Assembly: GCA_002718515.1 (NCBI GenBank)
Contig: PBEX01000042.1
Location: 1-16,498 of the forward strand
Origin: Phycisphaerae bacterium
GTDB lineage: Bacteria; Planctomycetota; Phycisphaerae; Phycisphaerales; SM1A02
Direction: 5' to 3'
Length of the DNA: 16,498 nucleotides
In this document: positions 6,086 to 13,954 of the stretch, piece by piece
How positions within the stretch are numbered: the first letter of the stretch is position 1
How the letters are laid out: every line of letters begins with the position of its first letter
Notes under the pieces: model-generated
Seen by the model: the letters and a program-made list of their open reading frames with translations, nothing else
Databases searched by the model: none
Told to the model about the DNA's origin: nothing
Program-made: the position numbers and the translations under genes

Positions 6086-7060
6086 ATGACTGAACAAGAA
6101 TCATCTGCTTCGCAGAGTGTTTCTATGCGTTTTGGCGCATGGCTTACGCAATTCATTGTCCCGCTTTGGGTGTTCTTTGGAGCATTTTCAAAGGCAAACG
6201 GTGCAACAGCAAAATCACTTCCCCGTTCGATTCTTGACGCTGGCGGAATCATCGGCATCAAGGACCATTACATTTGGCTCCTCGTTCTGCTCATCATCGA
6301 GTTTATCTTCGTTGGCGTCATGTTCTTTATGCCAAAACTTGCACGCAGTGCAGCAACGCTTCTGTTATCAACATTTTTGCTGGTGCTGCTTGTAGAAATG
6401 TTTGGCTATGGCAACTACGAAAGTTGTGGTTGCCTTGGAGAACATTCGCTTTCGCCCATGATGATGTTTGCAATTGATTTCCTTTTGCTCTTAGGGATCA
6501 TCATCTTTAAGCCAAAGCCTATGACTTGTACGCTGACAAACTGCAAGATGGGTTTCGTTTCATTTGTCATTTTTATCGCCATCACAACTTGGTATTCGGC
6601 TGACCGGATTCTCACTGAGCGAAACTCTTCATCAGGCGAGGTCACAACCTTGAATTTGCCGAACTCGTGGTATCCACAAGACCTTGGTTCATGGGATGGC
6701 AAATCAGTTGATGACATCGAACTATTCTCTTGGGTCGAGTGGCCAGAAGACATCCGTGTTGGCAAACAATACGTCATCTTCTATGGCATGGCGTGTGACC
6801 ACTGCGAAGAACTTTTGTACATGCATTTCGAGTTTGATGTTCAGTTTCCAACAACGCTCGTTGCAATTCCGGAATCGAAAGATGAGTTTAATGAAGATGG
6901 GGCGTTCGACAACCCCTGTTTCGACTGTATCAAAACGAGATTGCCACTCGGTGTCGATTGGATTATTGGCACACCAATGGTCATTGCATTGGAAGATGGC
7001 ATCGTGAGATGCGCTATTGAAAGTGAAGAAAGTGAGTACCCAGCATGTCTGATTTGGTAA
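6086..7060 (+). CDS. MauE/DoxX-like redox membrane protein fused to a thioredoxin-like domain
   Basis: This 324-residue protein has two parts. The first 175 residues hold about five hydrophobic segments (roughly 16-35, 63-83, 89-107, 125-141, 156-172), with the motif CGCLG at 114-118 between the third and fourth, as in MauE/DoxX-type redox-associated membrane proteins. The remainder is soluble and looks thioredoxin-like: a strand reading QYVIFYGMA leads into Cys237-Asp-His-Cys240 at the start of a helix, and GTPM at 295-298 fits the cis-proline loop. A second pair, Cys278 and Cys281, lies between them. I infer that electrons or disulfides pass between the membrane Cys pair and the extracytoplasmic domain. 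The start has no Shine-Dalgarno sequence but TAAACT six bases upstream could be a -10 of a leaderless transcript. Its last 16 bases overlap the M20 peptidase gene. Confidence 0.75.
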   Translation: MTEQESSASQSVSMRFGAWLTQFIVPLWVFFGAFSKANGATAKSLPRSILDAGGIIGIKDHYIWLLVLLIIEFIFVGVMFFMPKLARSAATLLLSTFLLVLLVEMFGYGNYESCGCLGEHSLSPMMMFAIDFLLLLGIIIFKPKPMTCTLTNCKMGFVSFVIFIAITTWYSADRILTERNSSSGEVTTLNLPNSWYPQDLGSWDGKSVDDIELFSWVEWPEDIRVGKQYVIFYGMACDHCEELLYMHFEFDVQFPTTLVAIPESKDEFNEDGAFDNPCFDCIKTRLPLGVDWIIGTPMVIALEDGIVRCAIESEESEYPACLIW

Positions 7061-8457
7061 CGAAGGAACAACTCGATGTTGTCTTACAACACATCGAAAG
7101 TGATATTGACAACGCAGTATCGCGCTTACAAACATTTCTAAATATCCCGAGCGTCAGCACAGATCCCGCATACAAGGATGATGTCAAACGTTGCGCTGAA
7201 TGGATCACTGAAGATTTAAAATCAATTGGACTAGAAGCGACTTGCCACGAAACAGTCGGGCATCCAATGGTTGTTGCAACTGACGACTCCGCAGGACCAG
7301 ATGCCCCGCGCGTGCTTTATTACGGACACTACGATGTTCAACCGCCGGAGCCCTTTGACGAATGGGAGAGTGAACCATTTGAAGCAACCTTGAAGGATAG
7401 TCCATACGGGAAAAAGATTGTTGCACGCGGTGCTGCGGACGACAAAGGCCAACTCATGACCTTCGTCGAAGCCATTCGTTCTTGGAAAAAAGTCCACGGT
7501 TCGCTTCCTGTAAGAGTTGTCATTTTGCTTGAAGGCGAAGAAGAGTCTGGAAGCGAATCGCTTGTGCCATTCCTCACCGAGCATAAGGAAGCACTGAAAG
7601 CAGATACGTGCATTGTTTGTGACACAAGCATGTGGGACATTGACACACCTGCAATCACAAGCCGATTGCGAGGCATTCTATACATCGAAGCAACGCTCAA
7701 CGGACCATCCCATGACTTGCATAGTGGCGGTTATGGCGGCGCGCTCGTCAACCCTGCAAATGCGTTGACAAAAATCTTAGGTCAACTGCACGATGATGAC
7801 GGTCGCATACAGATTGACGGGTTCTATGATGACGTAGAAGTTGTTGACGAAGAACAAGTCGAGCAATGGAACTCACTTGGTGATGCAGATGCAATTTTGC
7901 TTGAGTCGTCAGGTGCAAAGGCAACCTTTGGCGAAAAAGGATATTCAACACTTGAACGACTTTGGTCTAGACCAACATGCGATGTTAATGGACTGACTGC
8001 TGGTTACCAAGGTGAAGGCGCGAAAACTGTCATTGGGTGCAAAGCATCTGCAAAAATCAGTTGCCGCCTCGTTGCAAATCAAAATGCGGAGCAACTTCAA
8101 GAAGCATTGATTCGTTTCCTTGAGTCTAGAACACCCGCTGGCTGTTCGTGGGAGTTCAAAAAGTTTGGTTGCTCCCCTGCTATCTCTGTCCCAACATCAT
8201 CGCAATGGCTCTCCAAAGCAAAAGATGCACTTACGGAAATCTTCCCGAACCCCGCAGTGCTGATTGGCACGGGCGGTTCAATTCCTGTTGTAGGCGAGTT
8301 CCAACATATTCTTGGCGTTGATGCAGTCCTCATTGGCTTCTCACTTGAAGATGACTTGATTCACGCTCCTAACGAGAAGTTTGAAGTGACTTCACTCCAC
8401 CGCGGCATCCGTTCACATGCGGCAATTCTTCATGCCTATGGTTCATCGAGCGATTAG
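7045..8457 (+). CDS. M20-family dipeptidase (carnosinase/PepV-like metallopeptidase)
   Basis: This 470-residue di-zinc peptidase probably cleaves dipeptides or similar small amides in the cytosol; no signal peptide is visible. Metal and catalytic residues are all present: His95 and Asp97 in GHYDVQP, bridging Asp132 in RGAADDKGQ, Glu165 (general base) and Glu166 in EGEEESGS, Asp193 in CDT, and His440 in IHAPNE. The lid/dimer domain sits in the middle with GPSHDLHSGGYGG, the usual motif of the dipeptidase branch, which places it nearer carnosinase-like dipeptidases than ArgE or DapE. The ATG at 7045 overlaps the end of the membrane redox gene by 16 bases and the 3' end overlaps the next gene, so translational coupling is likely. 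The natural substrate cannot be read from the sequence. Confidence 0.93.
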   Translation: MSDLVTKEQLDVVLQHIESDIDNAVSRLQTFLNIPSVSTDPAYKDDVKRCAEWITEDLKSIGLEATCHETVGHPMVVATDDSAGPDAPRVLYYGHYDVQPPEPFDEWESEPFEATLKDSPYGKKIVARGAADDKGQLMTFVEAIRSWKKVHGSLPVRVVILLEGEEESGSESLVPFLTEHKEALKADTCIVCDTSMWDIDTPAITSRLRGILYIEATLNGPSHDLHSGGYGGALVNPANALTKILGQLHDDDGRIQIDGFYDDVEVVDEEQVEQWNSLGDADAILLESSGAKATFGEKGYSTLERLWSRPTCDVNGLTAGYQGEGAKTVIGCKASAKISCRLVANQNAEQLQEALIRFLESRTPAGCSWEFKKFGCSPAISVPTSSQWLSKAKDALTEIFPNPAVLIGTGGSIPVVGEFQHILGVDAVLIGFSLEDDLIHAPNEKFEVTSLHRGIRSHAAILHAYGSSSD

Positions 8458-10747
8458 TTTTCTTTGCATCTTCTGGTGTGCAGTTGCTTCAGCCCAAAGC
8501 GTCTCGGTTGAGATTGACCAGTTTGGTGTTGGCAATCAATGGAGAGCAGGCGAAGTAACTTCAATTCAGGTAAGCCTCACAACTGATGGGAACGAGCCAT
8601 TTGCAGCATGGGTTGAATGGAATGTTCCTGATGCAGATGGCGACCTCGTCGCTTGGGGAAGACAGATTACGATTACACCCGGTGCTCAAACAACAACTTG
8701 GCTCTACGCGCCCCTTCGGGCATGGGATGGCGATTCAACGACTTGGACATTGCGCGTTAAATCGTGGGACGGCGAGCCCCAAGAACTGTTAACGTCTCGC
8801 CAGTTCACACCTCAAGTGACAAGTGCGATTCAGTTGCCGCGAACAAGCGCGAATTTTGTTGTTTGCGGGACAAATAGAGTTGGGCTCCAACACTACCAAC
8901 CACTCGTGCCACTAGATTACAAACATGAATCAGTCTTGATTGCCTCTGGCATCGCACCGAGTGACCTTCCAGACCAATGGATAGCGCTCCAATCGATTGA
9001 TGCCCTCATTTGGTCAAACGCCCCCACTCAATTGTCGATGAAGCAAACAGAAGCCATTACAGAGTGGGTGTATCGCGGCGGTCACTTTATCGTCGTCTTG
9101 CCAAATGCAGGAGACCCATGGGCAATTGGCTCAGCGAGCCCTGTGCTTCCTGAACTCATGGCCAATGTAAGGACCACAAGGCGAAGTGTCCCTTTGATGA
9201 TGCTCGACGGCTTGATAGGCACGCTTCAAGGCGCGCCCACAATTGACATCACCATTCAGTCGTTTGGCGATGAACGATCATTTAAAGATGCACATGAGAT
9301 TCCTTTAATGACGCTCCCAAGTGGAGATGTCATCGCAATGCAACGGTCCTTTGGCTTCGGTGCAGTCACATTCATAGGCGTTGATATCGGAAGCGGCAGA
9401 CTCGCTTCGCTTGGTCTTCCGGAAACTGATCATTTCTGGAATCGAATCTTTGGGAAGCGAGAAGATGCGCCATCGAGGTCAACCATTGATTTACTGCGAG
9501 AAGACGAGCGCCTTTCTCAGCACTACCCAATAGTGACGACGCTTTCACTCAGTACAATTGCCGCAACTTCGATTGCGATGTCAACGACAGCAGGCGGTCG
9601 GCTTGGGATCGTGCTCTTGTTGATTGCACTGTACTGGGTCATTGGTTGTCCGCTCGGTCATTACGGATTGAAACTCATCAACAAAAAACGGTGGTCGTGG
9701 ATGGTCTTTTTAGGCGTCGCGACGCTCTTTACACTGTCAACACTCTTTTTTGCTTCAAACAAAAGCGAAGTTGAACATCCCATCAATCACTTTTCAGTCA
9801 TCGACCACGTCTATGGAGTTGAAGGTCAGCGTGTGCAGGGTTGGTGTTCCGTATTCCTTCCAGAGTTTGGCGAAACGCCAATCACGCTGAATGGCGATTC
9901 GAAAAGCGTGCTCATGCCGTGGACGCCCCCCGATATCAGTATGACGCCATCATTTTTCGACAGAAGTGAGGTCACGGTAGACATCAGCAAACCACCACAC
10001 TCATTTCTTCAACCTTCAAGAGCAACTACTGCAATGTTTGATTACAACTGGATTGGTGGAATCACACAAAAACCATTTAACACACTGCTGCGAACAAACC
10101 CACAAGATCCAATCGAAGTTTCACAAAAGCAAAACAACACACTCCAAAGACTCAGTGGGGAAATCACCAATCAATCTTCAATGCATTTGCATGATGTTAC
10201 TGTCATCTGGGTGACTAATCAACAATTGCAACCTGCGCAAAAAGATGTTCAACAGGGAGAGACTATGCCTTGGCTGGACATCAATGAGTCAGGAAAGCCG
10301 CTCAATAAAGCTTATGCTTGGCGTGTATCAGAACTTCAAGCGAGTGACAGCCTAGACTTGCAAATGCTCCCCATCGAACAAGGCGCAGCTCTTGAAAGAG
10401 CGTTAAAAAGCAGGTACTTCAAGAACAAGTCACAGTATGAGACCTATCAAGACTTTGGCACTCGTAAGAAGCATTTAGAAATGCTCTCAATGTACTCGCA
10501 CTTAGAACCGCAAAAATACCAACGAGTTCAAGGTTCAAAACAAAGCCCAACTTCACACAAAGTCCTTCGTGACAGCGGCAGGTCGATTGACTTTGGTGAG
10601 TGGTTTGGAAAACCGTGTATCATTGTGATTGGTTATTACTATGCCTGCCCGATTCCAGTCCCGCTTAGTGTTGATGGAGATGAATCACTTGAGAGTAGCG
10701 GCTTAACAATGATGAGATGGGTGTATCCACTGCCTTCAGTACAATGA
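8432..10747 (+). CDS. Large exported protein with amidotransferase-like region and two membrane helices
   Basis: About 771 residues. The start holds a signal peptide (hydrophobic stretch ending CAVASA before Gln-Ser-Val). Residues to about 150 look beta-rich, perhaps an Ig-like module. The region around 184-226, with SIDALIWSN and EAITEWVYRGGHFIVVLPN, resembles the glutamine-amidotransferase-like fold found in GldG/DUF4350-type partners of ABC transporters, without an evident catalytic triad. Two strong membrane helices follow at about 391-408 and 422-441. The last 330 residues are soluble. Its stop overlaps the start of an ABC ATPase (ATGA), which supports a functional pair at the inner membrane. 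The start is uncertain: in-frame ATGs at 8417, 8432 and 8438 all lie inside the peptidase gene and none has a Shine-Dalgarno sequence. I do not recognise an exact named family. Confidence 0.8.
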   Translation: MPMVHRAISFLCIFWCAVASAQSVSVEIDQFGVGNQWRAGEVTSIQVSLTTDGNEPFAAWVEWNVPDADGDLVAWGRQITITPGAQTTTWLYAPLRAWDGDSTTWTLRVKSWDGEPQELLTSRQFTPQVTSAIQLPRTSANFVVCGTNRVGLQHYQPLVPLDYKHESVLIASGIAPSDLPDQWIALQSIDALIWSNAPTQLSMKQTEAITEWVYRGGHFIVVLPNAGDPWAIGSASPVLPELMANVRTTRRSVPLMMLDGLIGTLQGAPTIDITIQSFGDERSFKDAHEIPLMTLPSGDVIAMQRSFGFGAVTFIGVDIGSGRLASLGLPETDHFWNRIFGKREDAPSRSTIDLLREDERLSQHYPIVTTLSLSTIAATSIAMSTTAGGRLGIVLLLIALYWVIGCPLGHYGLKLINKKRWSWMVFLGVATLFTLSTLFFASNKSEVEHPINHFSVIDHVYGVEGQRVQGWCSVFLPEFGETPITLNGDSKSVLMPWTPPDISMTPSFFDRSEVTVDISKPPHSFLQPSRATTAMFDYNWIGGITQKPFNTLLRTNPQDPIEVSQKQNNTLQRLSGEITNQSSMHLHDVTVIWVTNQQLQPAQKDVQQGETMPWLDINESGKPLNKAYAWRVSELQASDSLDLQMLPIEQGAALERALKSRYFKNKSQYETYQDFGTRKKHLEMLSMYSHLEPQKYQRVQGSKQSPTSHKVLRDSGRSIDFGEWFGKPCIIVIGYYYACPIPVPLSVDGDESLESSGLTMMRWVYPLPSVQ

Positions 10748-11688
10748 TGATTCAAACAACAAATCTCACAAAAAAATACGGCGAACTCATCGCCCTAGAC
10801 AATCTCAATCTTGAGATTGAAGAGGGTGAATGCTACGGTTTCATTGGACCCAATGGTGCAGGCAAAACAACTACCATCAAAATTTTATCAACGCTTTTAA
10901 AACCTTCTTGGGGTGAAGCTCGCATTGATGGCAAAGTGATTGGTTATCAAAATGCAGACATCCGACCAATCATTGGCTACGTTCCTGATTTCATGGGCGC
11001 ATATGACGACATGATTGTCAGTGAGTACCTCGATTTTTTCGCAACGTGTTATGGGCTTGGGGGTTCAAAACGTCGACAATCAGTGAAAGATGTGCTGGAG
11101 TTAACCGACTTAAACTATAAATCTGATGCGCAAGTTGCAAGCTTGAGTCGAGGCATGAGTCAGCGGTTGTCGATTGCTAGAGTATTGTTGCACGACCCAA
11201 AAGTGTTGTTGCTTGATGAACCCGCTTCAGGGTTAGACCCAAGAGCGAGAGTTGAGATTCGCGCTCTTTTAAAAGAACTTCACAATATGGGAAAAACGAT
11301 TCTCATTAGTTCACACATTCTTCATGAGTTAGCGGAACTCTGTACAAGCGTCGGTATCGTGGAACAAGGAAAGTTGTTGTACTCGGGAAGAGTTGATGAC
11401 ATTCTCGCTCAAGCAAGCGTTGGCACTGTCATCCAGATTGAGTTGACGAATCGCCATGAAGAAGGCGCTCGTTTGTTACGCCAACTCGATGGAATCACGA
11501 CTGTTGAAGTTGTTGAAGATCAAGGCACGACAAGAATTGACGTCACGATTGATTCCCAATCCCAGCTTGATTATGCTGAGTTGCCAAACCGCCTCATTGC
11601 TCAAGGATTCCGCTTGAAAGCGATGCAAGCAGAGCCAATCAATCTTGAAACTGCCTTTATGCGACTTACAAAAGGGCTTGTCAGTTAA
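10744..11688 (+). CDS. ABC-2-type transporter ATP-binding protein (CcmA/NatA-like)
   Basis: This 314-residue ATPase powers a membrane exporter or remodelling complex from the cytosolic side. Walker A is GPNGAGKT at 35-42, the signature is LSRGMSQ at about 134-140, Walker B is VLLLDEP at 154-160, and the switch His191 is in ISSHILHEL. The Q-loop position reads YVPDFMGAYDDM, with Asp82 where most families have Gln, a pattern I associate with an ABC-2 subfamily common in Planctomycetota. The C-terminal extension after residue 215 is typical of the NatA/CcmA group. The frame is open upstream to 10717, but ATG at 10744 gives an ATGA overlap with the previous gene and the proper family N-terminus; ATG at 10747 is equally possible. 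No permease gene is adjacent, so the upstream membrane protein is the likely partner. Confidence 0.93.
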   Translation: MMIQTTNLTKKYGELIALDNLNLEIEEGECYGFIGPNGAGKTTTIKILSTLLKPSWGEARIDGKVIGYQNADIRPIIGYVPDFMGAYDDMIVSEYLDFFATCYGLGGSKRRQSVKDVLELTDLNYKSDAQVASLSRGMSQRLSIARVLLHDPKVLLLDEPASGLDPRARVEIRALLKELHNMGKTILISSHILHELAELCTSVGIVEQGKLLYSGRVDDILAQASVGTVIQIELTNRHEEGARLLRQLDGITTVEVVEDQGTTRIDVTIDSQSQLDYAELPNRLIAQGFRLKAMQAEPINLETAFMRLTKGLVS

Positions 11689-11707
11689 TCACCCTTAGAG
11701 CAAACAC

Positions 11708-11726
11708 CCTCAGTACAATACTGAGG
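11708..11726. promoter_or_regulatory. Perfect 8-bp hairpin directly upstream of nadK
   Basis: CCTCAGTA, the three-base loop CAA, and TACTGAGG form an exact stem-loop that ends two bases before the nadK ATG. The only Shine-Dalgarno-like bases, GAGG (11723-11726), are inside the stem, so folding in RNA would hide them. The loop and right arm also contain TACAAT (11714-11719), a possible -10 element that would give an almost leaderless nadK transcript, but no -35 is seen at proper spacing. No T-run follows, so a terminator for the ABC gene is unlikely. It could be an operator, a translational control hairpin, or chance. Confidence 0.5.
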
Positions 11727-11728
11727 TC

Positions 11729-12526
11729 ATGGCACAGACCCCAATCATCTTACTTGCTGACCGTTCTCAATCGCACATTGATGACATCGCTGCGACGCTT
11801 GAAAGTGGGCTTTCTGATTGTGTTCATTGGGTTGACGATATGAGCGATGCATCAATGGCTGTTGCAATTGGTGGTGATGGCACGCTTATTCGCCATGGCA
11901 GACAGTGCGCTCTAGCAAACGTTCCGCTTGTTGGGGTCAACTCTGGCCGACTTGGTTTTTTAGCAAAGTTTAATGCTTCGACGCTCATCGAACACCGAGA
12001 GGCAGTGTTCACGACTTCACCGAATACGATTCAATCGCTGCTCATCGAAGTCCAAGTGAATGATGAGCCGCCTCAAATCGCAATGAACGAGACCGTGATC
12101 GCAGCGGGACACCCCTTCCGCATTCTTGAACTCGGTGTTGCCATCAATGGCAACCCTGCACCGCACATACGTGCTGACGGCATCATTCTTTCAACCCCAC
12201 TCGGGTCGACTGCACATAATGCTTCAGCAGGAGGGCCAATCGTGGACCCAGAGGCACATTCGATGGTGCTCACACCCCTAGCAGCGCATTCGCTTGCTGT
12301 GCGTCCAATCGTACTGCATGGCAATGTCGATGTCGACATCGAAATCCTTGAAGCAAACGAGGGCACATCGCTCATGATTGATGGTGCGGTACAATGCTCA
12401 CTTCAGACAGGCACGCGTGTGCATGTCCGCCGCTCTTCACAAGCACTTTCAATTGTGCTTAACCCAACGTATACCTATTGGAATGCATTAGTTGACAAAC
12501 TCCACTGGGCTGCATTGCCCGGATAG
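11729..12526 (+). CDS. nadK: NAD kinase
   Basis: This cytosolic enzyme phosphorylates NAD to NADP using ATP or polyphosphate. The 265-residue product is at the short end of the family but complete. GGDGT is at 48-52, the Asn71 loop reads NSGRLGFL, Asn120-Glu121 form the conserved NE pair, and the long motif with DGIILSTPLGSTA, followed by SAGGP, spans about 150-170. The residue after GSTA is His163, where Tyr is usual; the neighbouring residues are intact, so activity is likely kept. The 40-base gap upstream contains a perfect hairpin. Nine bases separate its stop from serS, suggesting one transcript with serS and tilS. Confidence 0.95.
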   Translation: MAQTPIILLADRSQSHIDDIAATLESGLSDCVHWVDDMSDASMAVAIGGDGTLIRHGRQCALANVPLVGVNSGRLGFLAKFNASTLIEHREAVFTTSPNTIQSLLIEVQVNDEPPQIAMNETVIAAGHPFRILELGVAINGNPAPHIRADGIILSTPLGSTAHNASAGGPIVDPEAHSMVLTPLAAHSLAVRPIVLHGNVDVDIEILEANEGTSLMIDGAVQCSLQTGTRVHVRRSSQALSIVLNPTYTYWNALVDKLHWAALPG

Positions 12527-12535
12527 CTCACGATT

Positions 12536-13954
12536 ATGATTGATATCAAAGCACTTCGCGAAGACCCTCAACGATTCATCGATGGCGCTAAAGCCAAAAA
12601 CATCGCTGTGGATATCCCTGCCCTCATTGCAATTGATGAGGAACGCCGTTCGCTAAACAAAAACCGAGAAGACTTACGTGCCGAGCAAAAACGCATCTCA
12701 AAAGAGATTGGACCTCAAATTGGTCTACTCAAAGGCAAACTGAAAAATGCTTCAACTGAAGAACAAGAATCAATCAATCAAGAACTACACACACTTGAAG
12801 CAAAACCTGCAGCACTAAAAAAAGAGATCCAAGCAATAGATGATGCCATGGGTTCAATCGATGAAACGTGGCAAACCCTTCTCCTTCAAATTCCACAACC
12901 ACCTGACAGCGATGTGCCAGTAGGCCAATCAGCAGATGACAATGTTGAACTACGCACATGGGCCCCAGATGGCTATGACGTATCAAAATCTTTTACAGAC
13001 AACAAAGGTTTTGAACCAAAGGATCATCTCGCGCTTGTCAAAGAACTTGAACTTGCAGACTTTGAGCGTGGCGTCAAAATGTCTGGCACGCGTCACTATG
13101 TGCTCACGGGCAATGGCATGCTGTTGCAACAAGCAGTGCTCAGATTTGCGTTTGATTTAATCACGCAGAAGTATGACTTTTCGCCAATGTCCGTCCCTGT
13201 CATCCTCAGAGAAGAGTGCATGGTAGGCACAGGGTTCTTTCCATCAGGTAGAGAACAGGCATATCACATTGAAGAGTCAAATCGAGGCGCAGGTCACGAC
13301 TTATTCCTCGCTGGCACTGGCGAAGTTGGATTGATGGGCATGTTTGGCGATGAAATCATCGACGCAAACAAACTCCCGATAAAGATGGCGACAGTTTCAA
13401 CTTGTTTTAGGCGCGAGGCAGGCGCTGCTGGACGAGACACGGCTGGCTTGTACCGCATTCATCAATTTGAGAAGGTTGAACAAGTTGTGATTTGCAAAGC
13501 CGATGAACAAGAGAGCCGCATGTGGCACCAAACAATGATGGGTATTGTCGAAGACCTGCTTCAACAACTTGAATTGCCGTATCGATTGCTGCAATGTTGC
13601 ACTGCAGATTTAGGTTCTAAGAACGCAGACATGATTGACATTGAATGTTGGATGCCCGGCAGAGGCCAGCTTGATCAAGATGGCAAACCAGAAGGTGCTT
13701 GGGGTGAAACTCACTCCGCATCGCGTTTGTATGATTATCAATGCAGACGGCTCAACATGCGATACCGAGACGAAGATGGAAACACTGTGTTTGCACACTC
13801 ACTCAACAACACTGTGCTTGCAAGTCCTCGCATTTTGATTCCACTCTTAGAAATGCACCAACAACAAGACGGTAGCGTTCGCGTACCTGAATGCCTTCAG
13901 CCCTACATGAATGGCATGACGGTCATCGAACCACAGACGTGCCCTTCATCATGA
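12536..13954 (+). CDS. serS: Seryl-tRNA synthetase
   Basis: This class II synthetase charges tRNA-Ser (and tRNA-Sec where present) with serine. The product has 472 residues, somewhat longer than the usual 420-430. Residues 1-110 form the tRNA-binding coiled-coil arm, rich in Lys and Glu. The catalytic core carries TGE at 261-263 (serine-binding TxE loop), motif 2 with FRREAGAAGRDT and HQFEKVE at about 291-315, and motif 3 with Arg432. Two normally conserved blocks are altered: the segment usually near GEISSCSN reads GETHSASRLYDYQ (390-402) after a small insertion of Asp, Gln, Gly and Lys, and motif 3 reads NNTVLASPR rather than GSGLAVGR. The closing VPECLQPYMNGM is typical. The stop overlaps tilS as ATGA. 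Confidence 0.95.
   Translation: MIDIKALREDPQRFIDGAKAKNIAVDIPALIAIDEERRSLNKNREDLRAEQKRISKEIGPQIGLLKGKLKNASTEEQESINQELHTLEAKPAALKKEIQAIDDAMGSIDETWQTLLLQIPQPPDSDVPVGQSADDNVELRTWAPDGYDVSKSFTDNKGFEPKDHLALVKELELADFERGVKMSGTRHYVLTGNGMLLQQAVLRFAFDLITQKYDFSPMSVPVILREECMVGTGFFPSGREQAYHIEESNRGAGHDLFLAGTGEVGLMGMFGDEIIDANKLPIKMATVSTCFRREAGAAGRDTAGLYRIHQFEKVEQVVICKADEQESRMWHQTMMGIVEDLLQQLELPYRLLQCCTADLGSKNADMIDIECWMPGRGQLDQDGKPEGAWGETHSASRLYDYQCRRLNMRYRDEDGNTVFAHSLNNTVLASPRILIPLLEMHQQQDGSVRVPECLQPYMNGMTVIEPQTCPSS

Noticed and set aside
6722..7135. Open frame of 137 codons on the minus strand across the redox protein and peptidase junction
   Set aside because: It is antisense to two genes with clear family motifs and shows no recognisable domain or ribosome binding site.
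10717..10743. Earlier ATG at 10717 for the ABC ATPase
   Set aside because: It would add nine residues overlapping the previous gene; the ATGA junction at 10744 and the family N-terminus fit better.
13891..13950. Earlier ATG at 13891 for tilS
   Set aside because: The added 20 residues lie in the conserved C-terminal codons of serS and have no family similarity; ATG at 13951 gives an ATGA junction.
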